A DNA stretch of 64,000 bases from Aporrectodea caliginosa (taxonomy: Eukaryota; Annelida; Clitellata; Crassiclitellata; Lumbricidae). The position numbers and the translations under genes are program-made. The stretch is from the NCBI GenBank assembly GCA_020284085.1, contig JACEVL010000155.1, forward strand, positions 1,454,788 through 1,518,787, in the 5' to 3' direction. Shown here piece by piece: positions 51,301 through 60,603 of the stretch. The notes under the pieces were generated by a model. It made no database searches. It was not told the DNA's origin and saw only the letters and a program-made list of their open reading frames with translations. Numbering within the stretch: position 1 is the first letter of the stretch; each line of letters opens with the position of its first letter.

Positions 51301-54300
51301 ATATAGCAAACATAATTTACATAAATTATAGTCATTTTAACAAATTTCATCTACATTAGCATACTAACCTATCACAGAGCATCTGTGCGCTATTTAGCAA
51401 ACTTTCAAACTGTCCCTTCTGAAGAAAATCCTGTTTTGCTTTCTGTTTCTTCCTTTCCCTCTTCCCTACCGTCACTTCTCTCCTTCCCCCTCTTCCTCTT
51501 ATATACATAAGTCTATTTAATTCGCTAGGCAGGTGCCACCATTGTGCCACAGCTGCAGGTGTTTAAGCAAATAATGTTATTGTATACATTCCTTAATACA
51601 GAAATATGTGAATACTCACAAGCCCTTGGTATCTGAATGAGTCGACGGTACTGCGTATCAAAAGCCAAAGTGGCCACAGATACTCAAAACGAAACTCCAG
51701 GATGAAGTCAGCCACCAAAACTAGCACCCAGATCAGCAGAAATTTTATGTACAGCAGAGCACTGAAAACAAACAATACAACCTTGCTCTTTAAAAAATCA
51801 AAAGCGATACAATTTCAGGTCATCAGAATTGAAAGCACGTTAGAACTGGCAGTAAATACTTTGTTCAAATCAAATTAACAGTTTTGACCAAAAAAGAACT
51901 GTTCTAAAAAATGTGTTTAATATTTTAAAACTGCTTTGTTGTCAATTTTATCTGCCTCACTGTGTCCATGATCTAGATAAAAGAATTGGAGAAGCTGCTA
52001 GATTGTAGTATTTCATTAGACTAAAAATAACAACTGATGACCAGTCTCAAATAGTATTCCTGAAAACTGAAGAATGTTCAATGCTGGTAAACCAGTACAG
52101 CATGCATGGAATCACCTTGAGCATTGTGTTTTCAGACCTCTTACAGCTTACATTATACTCTGCTCTCCAAAAGTGTCCACCCCAAATTTGTATATGGCAC
52201 ATAACACAATATAAAAAAATTAAATTCTGACTAGATGAAAACAAGTGAAACAAAAGTTAAAACTTCTTGAAAAATTCTAAGGTGCTCTGGAGTTGCCTGG
52301 GAATTATACAAGACAAAGAACTGTTAAATCACAACAGATCATATATATTTAACAAATATTTTACATAGCCTACAAAATATACAATTACTCTAATGTTGCA
52401 ATATCAACATCATCCTGCATGTAGTTAAATGAAAGACCTTGGCCAGTGAGCCCTACTATCGACAATATGCCATGTAGGGCTTGAAAGACCCAATCTCAGT
52501 CAGGAGACTGTAACATCTGTATTTGACACAGATCTAACATAATATAAATTATATAATGTGCAATATGTATTGTATAGTTTAATAATTAACATAATATGAT
52601 TTTGATAATTAAAAACCAGACATGCTACAACACAGCTGTCAATAATTTCATAAGGGGTTTCCAAATAAACGAACTCTCCACCATAAATGTGATTTATTGC
52701 CTCAAGAAGGGTCATGTTATTATGATTGGTGCCCTGTATGGCTTAGTAACAACAAAAGCAGCTGCATGTCTGATTTTAAAGTCCTGCACACCACGATGGT
52801 TAACAGACAACAGCTGGAAGTAGTCAGCGCCTCACCATTTATAAATAAATGCTACATAGCAACAACACTTTAATCTCTTCTTCATCCTTAACAAATTCAT
52901 ACTACACATCAACAACACTTTCTCTCAGGAGTATTCTTAAGTTGCCACTTGCCAACACACCTAAACAATCTACTAATGCTTTTTCTGGTGCTGTGAGAAC
53001 CAAGCAGAAATCCAATTAGTTCTAGATTCAAATCCCAGTGAACCACATGAAATACGCAATTTATTCAGTGAGTCATGCAAAACCGTGACTGTGTGGTTTT
53101 GAATGCTGCTGTCATGTTTGCACATCTCACAAAAGATCATCCAAGTCGAGGGCTTTCTTCTAAGGACATTTGTTGACATAGGCATCAAATAAATGAGTCA
53201 TTGCCTCCTTTAACCTAAGTGCATCAAGAACGTATTGAAATTAATTATATTCATATTTTGCAGATATTAATTTATACAAACTTTAAGTTTGTCATGGAAT
53301 ACAAAAATTGTGTAACGTCTCTCATGTATAAACTACAAATATTTTACACACAGCACAACATAAAGTTTCTTATTTTTATAACTAATTTTTCCAATTAGTG
53401 TCAGTTTTTCTCATTGCTTTCTTTATGTTTGAATATCTGTTATTTTCACTTTGCTGAGTACGTACTGTCACATAACTCGTAACAGTACGAGCAGTAAGTA
53501 CCCTACACTCTTAGCAGCAGATCTATGCTATTGTGACATCAGCACTTGTAGGCAACTCTATGGTATAAAAACCCAATTACTGCTACTGTCTGGTTACAGG
53601 CAAAGGTTGCTGTCCTTTATTACCATGCAGTGGAAGACTAAAAGAAGTTTGGCTACATTATTAATATTTACAGTAAAGCTTTAATTTGATAATGCCCTCC
53701 TTACAAAGTTTAGAAGTGCAAACTGAAGTCGGGCAACCATTAAGAGCCATAAGGAGACTGGAAGAGGTAAGTTTTCGGTTTAGAGCGAAAGATGGTCTCG
53801 GTAAGAGAGTTCCGAACATGAGGAAGTAGAGAGTTCCAGATGGAGGGACTGGCAACTGTGAATGAACGCCAGCCAAAGACATGTATCAGGAATGTTCAAC
53901 ATAACTTTCCAGCAGATGCTGATTGAGATAGGAGCAGCCCTTAACACAGTTGCAAGATGTAACCATAGAAGATAAGTAGGATGGCAGATAGATGATCTGT
54001 ACGTTCACATTAGTGACTGTTATTTCTACACATACTTTAAGAGCACACTGCACAACATGTAACGTTTAAATTCTGCTGATTCTGCATTCAGCATGTACCA
54101 TTAAGTACAGTGAGCATGATTTTCCAAGCTAATGGTTACCCCGATTCTGCATAATGTGAAGTGGCGTCATGTTCCCCATAGCTAATAACTTACAACACTG
54201 TGTTGTTACACATGCAGTATCAAGGACTGAAGTGTCACTAAATATCTAAATATATGAAATAAATTTATTAAATCACACGACCATACCCTGTAACGCTTAA

Positions 54301-54951
54301 TTCCTTCCTTGTCATTGTCATTTTCACAAACATATCGTACTGAGGCATACCACACATATTTAGGTGTTTTAGGCTTAACTTCATAATGGTTGAGTCAAGC
54401 ATTTGCCATCAAACACTGTTGATAAACAACTAATTGCAAAATAGTGATTACAGAGCTGAAATGCAAGCCAACATTTCTATTGTAGAAATCTAAAGATCTT
54501 AGTACTGCAGAATCAGAACTACAGGGTTGGATAGATTTGTTGAGAATTAAACAGGTGTGTCACACAAAGTATCACCACATCATAGTTTCATTACATTACA
54601 TAAATGCCTACATATAGTGTGCCACAAAGCTTCATGCAGTTCGTTACAATGCATCTATACTTAAACTTATGCGGACGAACACGTAAATAGAAAGTGATAA
54701 AACAAATCTGTCTTCGCTGCGGAATTTGTGCAATACAACTTATTTAAATTACACGTAAGCTTTCTGCCAGTCGTTTAACAATCAATATATTAGTCTGTTG
54801 TTACGCAACAAATCCAATTGTAATCGACTGATTGCAATTAACTGCATTTATCATCTGACCTGCTGTAGGTACCGTCGGAGATTTTATTCTTCTTCATCAG
54901 GCCGACGGGGGGGCGTCTCATCTTCCCGCAGTCGACATTTCTACGCTTCAT
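28964..54951 (-). CDS. MACO1: Macoilin (MACO1/TMEM57), one exon not located
   Basis: Macoilin is a polytopic ER membrane protein with a C-terminal coiled coil, known from neuronal excitability studies in worms. Exons found: 54951-54860, 51761-51620, 46405-46279, 39240-39174, 38602-38506, 36304-35842, 34614-34456, 33599-33429, 31245-31125, 30297-30123, 29190-28964. They total 1,841 coding bases. With the missing exon (about 40-45 residues) the protein would be near 655 residues, close to the human 664. The start is the ATG of MKRRNVDCGKMRRP, the family N-terminus. The stop follows LNPNASDYQPK, the conserved C-terminus. All junctions are GT-AG and in phase except that the exon between 46279 and 39240 is missing: joining those two directly would give an immediate stop. 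Confidence 0.93.
31223..31298. repeat. Perfect 38-bp tandem duplication across a macoilin splice acceptor
   Basis: The 38-bp block at 31223-31260 is repeated exactly at 31261-31298. Each copy contains the acceptor TCTTGCAG|GAATG and the first bases of the exon that ends at 31125. The exon-proximal copy keeps the reading frame. Confidence 0.95.
31320..31463 (-). mobile_element. SINE/LINE 3' end with GGCGCTATATAAAT motif and (AAAT)n tail
   Basis: On the minus strand CGGGGTTGGGCTGGGAGCGC leads to CCTTGAAGGGGCGCTATATA and AATTTTCTG, then an AAAT repeat. The same 3' end occurs at 7.6 and 26.3 kb with different tails. Confidence 0.75.
31464..31514. repeat. Perfect 21-bp inverted repeat with 9-nt loop
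   Basis: The arm starting ATTCCAGGTTGAAGGG at 31464-31484 and its exact reverse complement at 31494-31514 flank the loop CACATAGAA. The arms include GGGCCCGC, so the stem would be strong. It adjoins the 5' side of the SINE-like piece at 31,320-31,463. Confidence 0.9.
32659..33222 (+). mobile_element. Internally deleted mariner-like element with TIRs and TA duplication
   Basis: Both ends read CAYGGTGAACGG followed by RAAAAAACCGAACCTCT in inverted orientation, about 29 bp with two differences. TA flanks both sides within TATATA runs. At 564 bp it is less than half of a full mariner (about 1.3 kb). It keeps the N-terminal coding part only. It lies in the macoilin intron between the exons at 31,245 and 33,429, opposite to the gene. 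Confidence 0.88.
32828..33097 (+). pseudogene. Truncated mariner/Tc-like transposase, N-terminal DNA-binding domain only
   Basis: The 89-residue frame starts MAFSEEDRIVIQYLRQNQNY, continues AKRFLREFPDKTWTLGGLSE and KIDRTGSCKRQAGSGRPRTA, and ends after GGNFEHTLY. This is the first helix-turn-helix and the GRPR linker typical of mariner-group transposases. The DDE catalytic domain is absent. It is probably a dead remnant, although a DNA-binding domain alone could in principle bind related TIRs. Confidence 0.8.
33653..33723 (+). repeat. 71-bp TTAA-ended palindromic element, copy B
   Basis: Starts TTAACACTTTAACAACGAGC, contains TGCATTGGTTTCCC and TTTAAGTACACTCTCGTC, and ends ATTAAAGTGTTAA. It lies in the macoilin intron just upstream of the exon at 33,429-33,599. 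Confidence 0.85.
35491..35578. repeat. (TAA)n microsatellite, probable SINE tail in reverse
   Basis: About 23 TAA units run from 35491 to 35560, then TTAAATTTCTACAGTGCCAC, which in reverse resembles the GGCACTGTAGAAATTTAA type of SINE 3' end. Confidence 0.85.
36536..36600 (+). mobile_element. SINE-like 3' end with (ATT)n tail
   Basis: GCATTGCGGCGCCATATAAA followed by TTGTCATTATTATTATC. It belongs to the same tail group. Confidence 0.6.
36690..36745 (+). mobile_element. SINE-like 3' end with GATACAATACA tail
   Basis: GATTGATGTGCATTGCGAGA continues GGTGCTACATAAATTGATAG and ATACAATACAG, matching the copy at 14.2 kb. Confidence 0.6.
38252..38338. repeat. Imperfect tandem duplication of about 44 bp
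   Basis: AAGCTCTTTTAACTAATTAA ... GAGGTTAATTCAGTCAT appears twice in a row with a few differences. Confidence 0.85.
38506..54951 (-). CDS. MACO1: Macoilin N-terminal transmembrane part (5 exons found)
   Basis: Exon 1 gives MKRRNVDCGKMRRPPVGL. Exon 2 (51620-51761) gives hydrophobic ALLYIKFLLIWVLVLVADFI followed by LEFRFEYLWPLWLLIRS. Exon 3 (46279-46405) gives AFSVLFVCISIASDIVCYLY and VPVQWLYFAASTYVWVQYVW. The 67-bp exon at 39174-39240 gives IGYPMVTLGFGFKSYVSYKL, and 38506-38602 gives RKQKEVQKENEFYFQLLQQA. Together these are the membrane-spanning segments and the start of the cytosolic region. The segment normally between the third and fourth of these, containing one further membrane span and the DLCRPFAAH motif, was searched for in 39,241-46,278 on the minus strand and not recognised. 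Confidence 0.9.
39679..39749 (+). repeat. 71-bp TTAA-ended palindromic element, copy C
   Basis: Starts TTAACACTTAAACGACAAGT, contains GCATTGGTTTATCAGTCACT and TTTAAGTACACT, and ends TTGTTAAAGTGTTAA. It lies in a macoilin intron. Confidence 0.82.
39830..40150 (+). mobile_element. Decayed CR1-like fragment
   Basis: Broken plus-strand frames keep HYCNSLVTG and SLHWLPIEQS, both CR1 C-terminal hallmarks. They are followed by TTTTTGGAGTGGCATTATAT and a CACAATTACAATC tail. Frameshifts separate the pieces. It is an old copy in the large macoilin intron. Confidence 0.7.
40288..40392. repeat. 23-bp tandem repeat with palindromic E-box pairs
   Basis: About 4.5 copies of AATTTACCAGTTACCTGTCA plus GGT. 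Each unit has ACCTGTCAGGT, a palindromic pair of CAGGT E-box cores. It lies in a macoilin intron. Confidence 0.9.
42975..43032 (+). mobile_element. SINE-like 3' end with (AGAAT)n tail
   Basis: GTACTGTGAGAGGCGCTTTA is followed by AGTCCGTAAATAGAATAGAA and further AGAAT units. Confidence 0.55.
43590..43709. repeat. 24-bp tandem repeat, five copies
   Basis: Five exact units of AAAAAGAACAGTAAATAAAA plus CTGT. The unit length is a multiple of three, which creates a false KRTVNKTV reading frame. Confidence 0.95.
44526..45770. mobile_element. Non-autonomous TIR element with internal satellite
   Basis: The left end GGCCAAAAAAAAATAATGG and right end (reverse complement) GGGCCAAAACAAAATAATGG continue TGTGTTTCCGGTAAC in both, about 34 bp. 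TA flanks both ends. No coding sequence is seen. The interior holds a degenerate GTTGCTAAGGAGACT array (about 45,035-45,330) and three A/T palindromic units with AAAATTTTCCG (45,620-45,710). It lies in the macoilin intron between exons 3 and 5. Confidence 0.82.
45035..45330. repeat. Degenerate array of a GTTGCTAAGGAGACT-type unit
   Basis: About fifteen variants of TTGCTAAGGAGRCTGG recur every 15-20 bases, with substitutions and spacing changes. It lies within the TIR element at 44,526-45,770. Confidence 0.8.
46406..51619 (-). other. Macoilin intron 2, no clear gene
   Basis: A 5.2-kb intron. I see AT-rich sequence, a simple ATGTATATA run near 46,780-46,830 and a (TAAG)4 run at 49,722-49,742 that may be an inverted LINE tail. 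No coding sequence was recognised. Confidence 0.6.
51762..54859 (-). other. Macoilin intron 1
   Basis: Apart from the CR1/L2-like fragment at 53.7-53.9 kb, nothing is recognised. Confidence 0.6.
53690..53885 (-). mobile_element. CR1/L2-like 3' fragment
   Basis: The minus strand encodes WRSFTVASPSIWNSLLPHVR, then IFRSKPKTYLFQSPYGS and a stop near 53,741. This is the standard C-terminal block of CR1/L2-group elements. Only the last 60 or so codons remain. It lies in macoilin intron 1. Confidence 0.75.
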
Positions 54952-55213
54952 ATTCCACATATATCCGGTCATTCGGTAAACAAAAACTGCCGTCGGGTCA
55001 ATGAGGGAGATTGCTAACAAAATAACTGAAAACAAATTCTGCTAAGAATCGATTTCCCTCCAATAAACTCCTTAAAATCCACGCAAAATCAACGCATCGC
55101 CATTTATAGAAATCATGGCGCAGACTACAGCCGCAGACTAAATATCTAAATACAGGGTCCGTGTTTAAATGACGTAAATAAAACGCTACGTCTGAATGTT
55201 ATTTTCCACAAGT
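54952..55213 (-). other. Macoilin 5' flank (5' UTR/promoter expected), cut by a transposon
   Basis: The 260 bases upstream of the macoilin ATG should contain its leader and core promoter. TGACGTAAA and CTACGTC (about 55,170-55,192) resemble CRE half-sites, but this is weak. The transposon begins at 55214, so more distal promoter elements are displaced by 5.4 kb. Confidence 0.5.
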
Positions 55214-56064
55214 GAGTGGTCCGGGGGAAAACAGTGCTAACAAGCTGTTGGATAGTTTTTTGTAACGGGCGCTTCTTTGATCACAGTGTTTTAAAAAAAA
55301 TTGAGTGGCGCTGAATCGGTATATATAGCCCTGTTAGCAAACTTAAAGTTGTTTAAACAAAACACAGTGGAATGTTCGATGAAGTAAATTTGTATTGTAG
55401 GTGAAAAATAACTTTAAAGCTGATAGCACTATTTTCCGGCGGGCATCTGTTAGGCTAAGCAGCAAGTTGTGTTGTTAGCACTATTTTCCGTCTGGCATCT
55501 ATTAAGTTAAGCAGCAATTAATGCTGTTAGCACTATAATGATACCGGCAAAATACTCATAAACCATTATTATTATCCCATAACATTGTTTTCCCATCAAT
55601 AGAAACACGTATGACATTATTTTGAGTGAAACAGTAGCCATACAACAGTTACTCATAAACAATACACAAGTCATTATAATATTAGGTGACATAACAGTAA
55701 CTGTTACTGTGTTAATAATAACACTGCTGATAATCAAAAGCAGACTTTGCTATTGCTTATTCACATTAAAGTTCACGGTGACTATAAAACCTGCATAGAA
55801 AAGTCATTGCACAAAAATTATGATTAGAGAAACAATAACAATGCTACCAGAAGGTAGAACATAAAAATAATACTGCTAGCATTGCACATAGCATATAGCA
55901 TAATGACTGAAACATAAGTCATAAAAGCTAATGAATCAAACAATAGTTACTTCATCTTGTAAGCAATTAACACAATGTCACTGTGTGATGATCTGTCACT
56001 GTTTACTGTGTTTAGTCATCATCATCATCATCACATAGTTCATCATCTAGCATTTCAACATCTG

Positions 56065-59000
56065 CTACTCGGCTTTTTTCAGCCCGAATGCTGTTGTAGA
56101 AGCCGTGATGAACTTGAGGTATGAAAGGCAACAGAGACTTGATATCATCCACTTTTTTTTGGGCAATTTTCTTTCAGATGTACACTTTGTTGGCACAATC
56201 ACCTGGTCCAGTCTAGCTGGACGGCCACGTTTCACCATGCTGACTTCTTGCCATGGTTCAACATCATCATGCGAGTATTTAATTTGCATGGAATAGAGCT
56301 GATGTTTGGTGAATCTAAACTGACAGACTGATTGAAATTTGACTTTCTGTCCATCAACGGTCACTTTTCTGTTCATCAAACATTTTGCAACAACATCCAA
56401 TGACTTGAAGTCATTCAATTTCATTGCATGCACAATGAAGGGATTTGCACGTCTTGCATTTGAAATAATTTTCACATATTCATCTGGAGAATATATCTGC
56501 TGATGTTTCCTCACACTGCGCTCAATGTCACCAAAATCTCTGTCGCATGGTAGCATTGTATGGCCAGATACTGGAAAGTAATGTACAATTTCATCAAACT
56601 TGTCTGTCACAATTAAGTATTGCCAAAGGGCCATAATTTTCAGATTTTTATTTTGACCCCCGCAGTTATCGGAAAAGACAGCTAGGTTGCGACTTGGTAT
56701 TGGCTGCTGAAAGTATTTAAGAAGACAGGAGCCAATCTCATCTGCTCCACGACCTCCAACTGTTTCAGGCCATATCATCATGTTTGCCTTATTGCCTCCA
56801 CAATTGTGAACAGCTAAATTATATGTGTACAGCTTCCGCTTATAAAAGGCAGGGCCGCATGACAATTTTGGTGTAGGTAGAGCCTGTTCAAGGTCGAACG
56901 CTATTGTGTGAAGCTCTTGTGGCTTGTCGTGTGCAGTGCTCGTTAAGTTCCGAAGTAAATCGAAGGCCTTGTTTGCTTTGGTTTTGTGAGACTGCCACTG
57001 CTGCTCACAGGTGGCTCTATCAGCGTCACTTATATTTGACTTCATTTTCACATCATACTGGTCACAGACTTTGCATGTATCTGTTCTTGGTGTTGCAAAG
57101 CCGATGTTATATTGTTCACAGAAGGTTCTTCGGTAAAAGTCCTCTGATACTGGGTCCCAATGTTTTTCCGTACAGTGTTCCTTGTACAGTCTGTACATCT
57201 CACTTATTGTCAAGTCAGATCCAAGATATGTCCTGTCGATGTTATCGCGTCGGCTGTAGTGACTCTGATGTCGTGGGAACATTTCAATATGACTCTTGAC
57301 CTGCTGCAATCGATCTTCAGAATATCGATGCGGTCTGTTACAGTGCTTTCCTCTCTGATCTGGTCGAGGCACGCCCGCACCACTTGCAATTTGCTTCTGA
57401 ATATTTCCAAGCCGACCTCGATTTTGATGCAAACCGTGAAAGGATAGGAATGATTGCTTACATACACGCGCAGTGGTGCCATCTGCATTTGTAACATGAT
57501 ATGAAAATGAAGTCTGTCTTCTCGATTCAGCGCTTGCAGTGTACCGTCTCAATGGGTTATAGCTGTTAATATTTCCATATAAATAGGCGTTCTGGCTGTT
57601 GAAATTTCCGAGGTTCCAAAACGATTTGCATATGTTATCGCGATGCTCTTCCTTGACTAACTCGAAACATTTACGCTTACAGTTGCAGTCGGGTCCAACT
57701 GTTTTAGCAATGTGCAGTACTCCAGAAGAGTTGATATACTGTTGTCCAGCATTTTTCAGTCGACTTCGTTTTTCTTTTATTCTTGAAGCAATATCACTTT
57801 GACGTTTTCGAGTTTGAGGTTTATGGACAGCTTCGTGCTCAATAGTATCTTCCATCACGTGCATTAACTGGCTTATATTAGCTGAAGCAACGTTGTTGTT
57901 CGCCTGGTTGTCGGTTGCAATGTTATTCTGTGGCTGTTCTATACCAAGTGCAGACACGGAGTTGTCGGTTGTGGTGTTGTTTGATCCAGACATGCTTTCG
58001 GTTGCTGTATCGGCTGATGATTGGCTAGATTCTGTACTTCCCGTCTCAACAGCTGAATCTGATATTGACTGGCCAGTCTGTGTATTTAAATACTCTTCCA
58101 GTGGTATCAACAGTAAAGTATCACGCCCATCATTCAGTACAGCTGACAAAACAACAAATGTGTTGCCACCAATTACTACATTTTGTCCGACACATAGACC
58201 ATTTATTAAGTTGAGTAGTTCAGCCTGTTCTTCGGCACCGAATGTAGCGGTGTTGTCGCTAGCGACGTTGTTTGCTGGCTGCTCGACACCGACTGTACAC
58301 ATGATGTTGTCCTCGACACCGACTGTAGCCATGATGTTGTCGGTCTGGTTGTCGCTAGCGACGTTGTTAGCTGGCTGCTCGACACTGACTGTACACATGA
58401 TGTTGTCCTCGACACCGACTGTAGCCATGATGTTGTCGGTCTGGTTGTCGCTAGCGACGTTGTTTGCTGGCTGCTCGACACTGACTGTACACATGATGTT
58501 GTCCTCGACACCGACTGTACACATGATGTTGTCCTCGACACCGACTGTAGCCATGATGTTGTCGGTCTGGTTGTCGCTAGCGACGTTGTTTGCTGGCTGC
58601 TCGACACTGACTGTACACATGATGTTGTCCTCGACACCGACTGTAGCCATGATGTTGTCGGTCTGGTTGTCGCTAGCGACGTTGTTAGCTGGCTGCTCGA
58701 CACTGACTGTACACATGATGTTGTCCTCGACACCGACTGTAGCCATGATGTTGTCAGTCTGGTTGTCGCTAGCGACGTTGTTAGCTGGCTGCTCGACACT
58801 GACTGTACACATGATGTTGTCCTCGACACCGACTGTAGCCATGATGTTGTCGGTCTGGTTGTCGCTAGCGACGTTGTTAGCTGGCTGCTCGACACTGACT
58901 GTACACATGATGTTGTCCTCGACACCGACTGTACACATGATGTTGTCCTCGACACCGACTGTAGCCATGATGTTGTCGGTCTGGTTGTCGCTAGCGACGT

Positions 59001-60285
59001 TGTTAGCTGGCTGCTCGACACTGACTGTACACATGATGTTGTCCTCGACACCGACTGTACACATGATGTTGTCCTCGACACCGACTGTAGCCATGATGTT
59101 GTCGGTCTGGTTGTCGCTAGCGACGTTGTTAGCTGGCTGCTCGACACTGACTGTACACATGATGTTGTCCTCGACACCGACTGTACACATGATGTTGTCC
59201 TCGACACCGACTGTAGCCATGATGTTGTCGGTCTGGTTGTCGCTAGCGACGTTGTTAGCTGGCTGCTCGACACTGACTGTACACATGATGTTGTCCTCGA
59301 CACCGACTGTACACATGATGTTGTCCTCGTTGTTAGGTGGCTGCTCAGTCCCAACTGCACACATGGTGTCAGCTGCTGTATCATTGTCATCTGATTCATT
59401 AGATAATATCAACTTAATTGCTTGCTGCAACGAGTAGCGTTCTCTTTTGGTTGATTGATCCACGTTCTGAATAATACACAAGTAATACACAAGTAATAAT
59501 ATTTGTATATTATTATAATATTTTATTCAGTTCTGCTATGTATTCTTGTGGAAAAACCAAGGTCAATGATATTAAAACAATGAGAGTCATTGAGAGTCAA
59601 ATGGAGACAGATATTATAATAATAATAATGAATATCCGTGCCTGCGACACTCATGATTGTATTGTGAATGATAAGTCACGTTACTACCTGTGTAATAGTA
59701 CGAACTTCATTACACTAAACTAGTCTTCATTATAATACAAAATGATATGAGTATATTGTTAATATTTTACTATTGATTATTGTTAACAGAAGACATAATA
59801 GCAAAAATGTTCATTTTTGAATCAATTCAGCATGAAGGATAATAATTATTAAATTTTATTTTGCAATAAAATTTCAGTGGAGGGAGTATCTTGTTGCGAA
59901 TACAGGTTTAAATAAAAGTTTGGGAATATAGTGACATGCCACACAAACGCCGCTAATGTTTGTAGGTAAATAGTGCTATGCCACATACACTGTGTTAATG
60001 TATGTAAGAAGACAGTGCTATGTGTGTACATTAAACACAATCTTGTATTATTTTGGGTCATAAATCACTTTTGTAACTCGTGTTAGGGGCAGTTACACAC
60101 CATGTGCTACCTGACTCGTAGTACCTTGGAAATTATTTTAAAAAAGCTAACACTGAGATCAGTGAGATCAAACTTACCTGCTTTTTGGACGTGTCAACCA
60201 GTATGTTAGGCTGGTTGCTACTCTTGTAACGAGCTTCCGCGAATCTTGCAGGCACCTTTCGTTCCCGTTTTGGCCTGTCAGCCAT
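56065..60285 (-). CDS. Putative DDE-type transposase with N-terminal tandem-repeat region (DNCGGQNKN family)
   Basis: Two exons: 60285-60178 (MADRPKRERKVPARFAEARY...) and 59466-56065, joined in phase through a GTAAGT donor and TTCAG acceptor, giving 1,169 residues. Joined residues about 80-440 are tandem repeats. The rest has a Cys cluster (CNCKRKC), FPRHQSHYSRRDNIDRTYLG, a CKVC pair, FDLEQALPTP, YKRKLYTYNLAVHNCGG, SDNCGGQNKN and GHTMLPCDRDFGDIER. Related uncharacterised animal proteins share the SDxCGGQN and PGHT blocks (I believe the DUF7869 group; this needs a search). D894, D969 and E1018 are plausible catalytic acids with RNase-H-like spacing; this is inferred. Its position between matched TIRs supports a transposase role. 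The reading frame ends early because of an A8 run at 56153-56160 (see findings). Confidence 0.8.
58245..59340 (-). repeat. Coding minisatellite in the transposase gene, 96/126-bp units
   Basis: Ten copies of a block ending QPANNVASDN are arranged head to tail. Each unit combines NIMATVGVED, an optional NIMCTVGVED, and NIMCTVSVEQPANNVASDNQ, so units are 32 or 42 residues. Order from the N-terminus: four long, three short, one long, one short, then a final variant running into unique sequence. Units are nearly identical at the DNA level. All lengths are multiples of three, and at least two other frames also stay open, which produces long false reading frames on both strands. Confidence 0.95.
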
Positions 60286-60603
60286 TGTGTGTATTTTTGA
60301 ACAATACTAAAAACAATACTAACAGAAAACTCAATAAAAAAAGACTTGTTCAATCCAGTGATGATCATAGCACTGTCTTCCAACAAATCACTAGAATGCT
60401 ATGACACATAGCATTATCTTCTCGGAAACTTGACTCATCTCACGCAGGGGGAAAACCAAGATTGTTTATTTTTAGCAATACAGCGTGCCTTCTCAAGGCT
60501 GCTGATTTTATGCTAGGTAAATCCCGTGTATGGGAAGAGAATGGTAAAAAGAAGTCATTAATATTAAAATTGTGGGTTAGCACTGTTTTCCCCCGGACCA
60601 CTC

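Larger units (their letters stand above)
55214..60603 (-). mobile_element. DNA transposon, 5,390 bp, with perfect 28-bp TIRs and an AAGT target duplication
   Basis: The left end begins GAGTGGTCCGGGGGAAAACA at 55214 and the right end is its exact inverted copy ending at 60603; 28 bases match perfectly (55214-55241 and 60576-60603). AAGT flanks both ends (55210-55213 and 60604-60607), as expected of a 4-bp target site duplication. Inside is one two-exon gene on the minus strand for a DDE-like protein. Subterminal copies of TAGCACTRTYTTCC sit at both ends. The element inserted about 260 bp upstream of the macoilin start codon. The superfamily is not certain: 4-bp duplications occur in several. 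Perfect TIRs suggest a recent insertion. Confidence 0.9.

Noticed and set aside
58206..59399. 397-codon second minus-strand frame with TTSCVQSVSR repeats
   Set aside because: Another frame of the same satellite; the transposase frame joins conserved unique sequence and this one does not.
57893..59437. 514-codon plus-strand reading frame rich in TVHMMLSSTPTV repeats
   Set aside because: It is the antisense shadow of the coding satellite in the transposase gene; the repeat has no stops in several frames.
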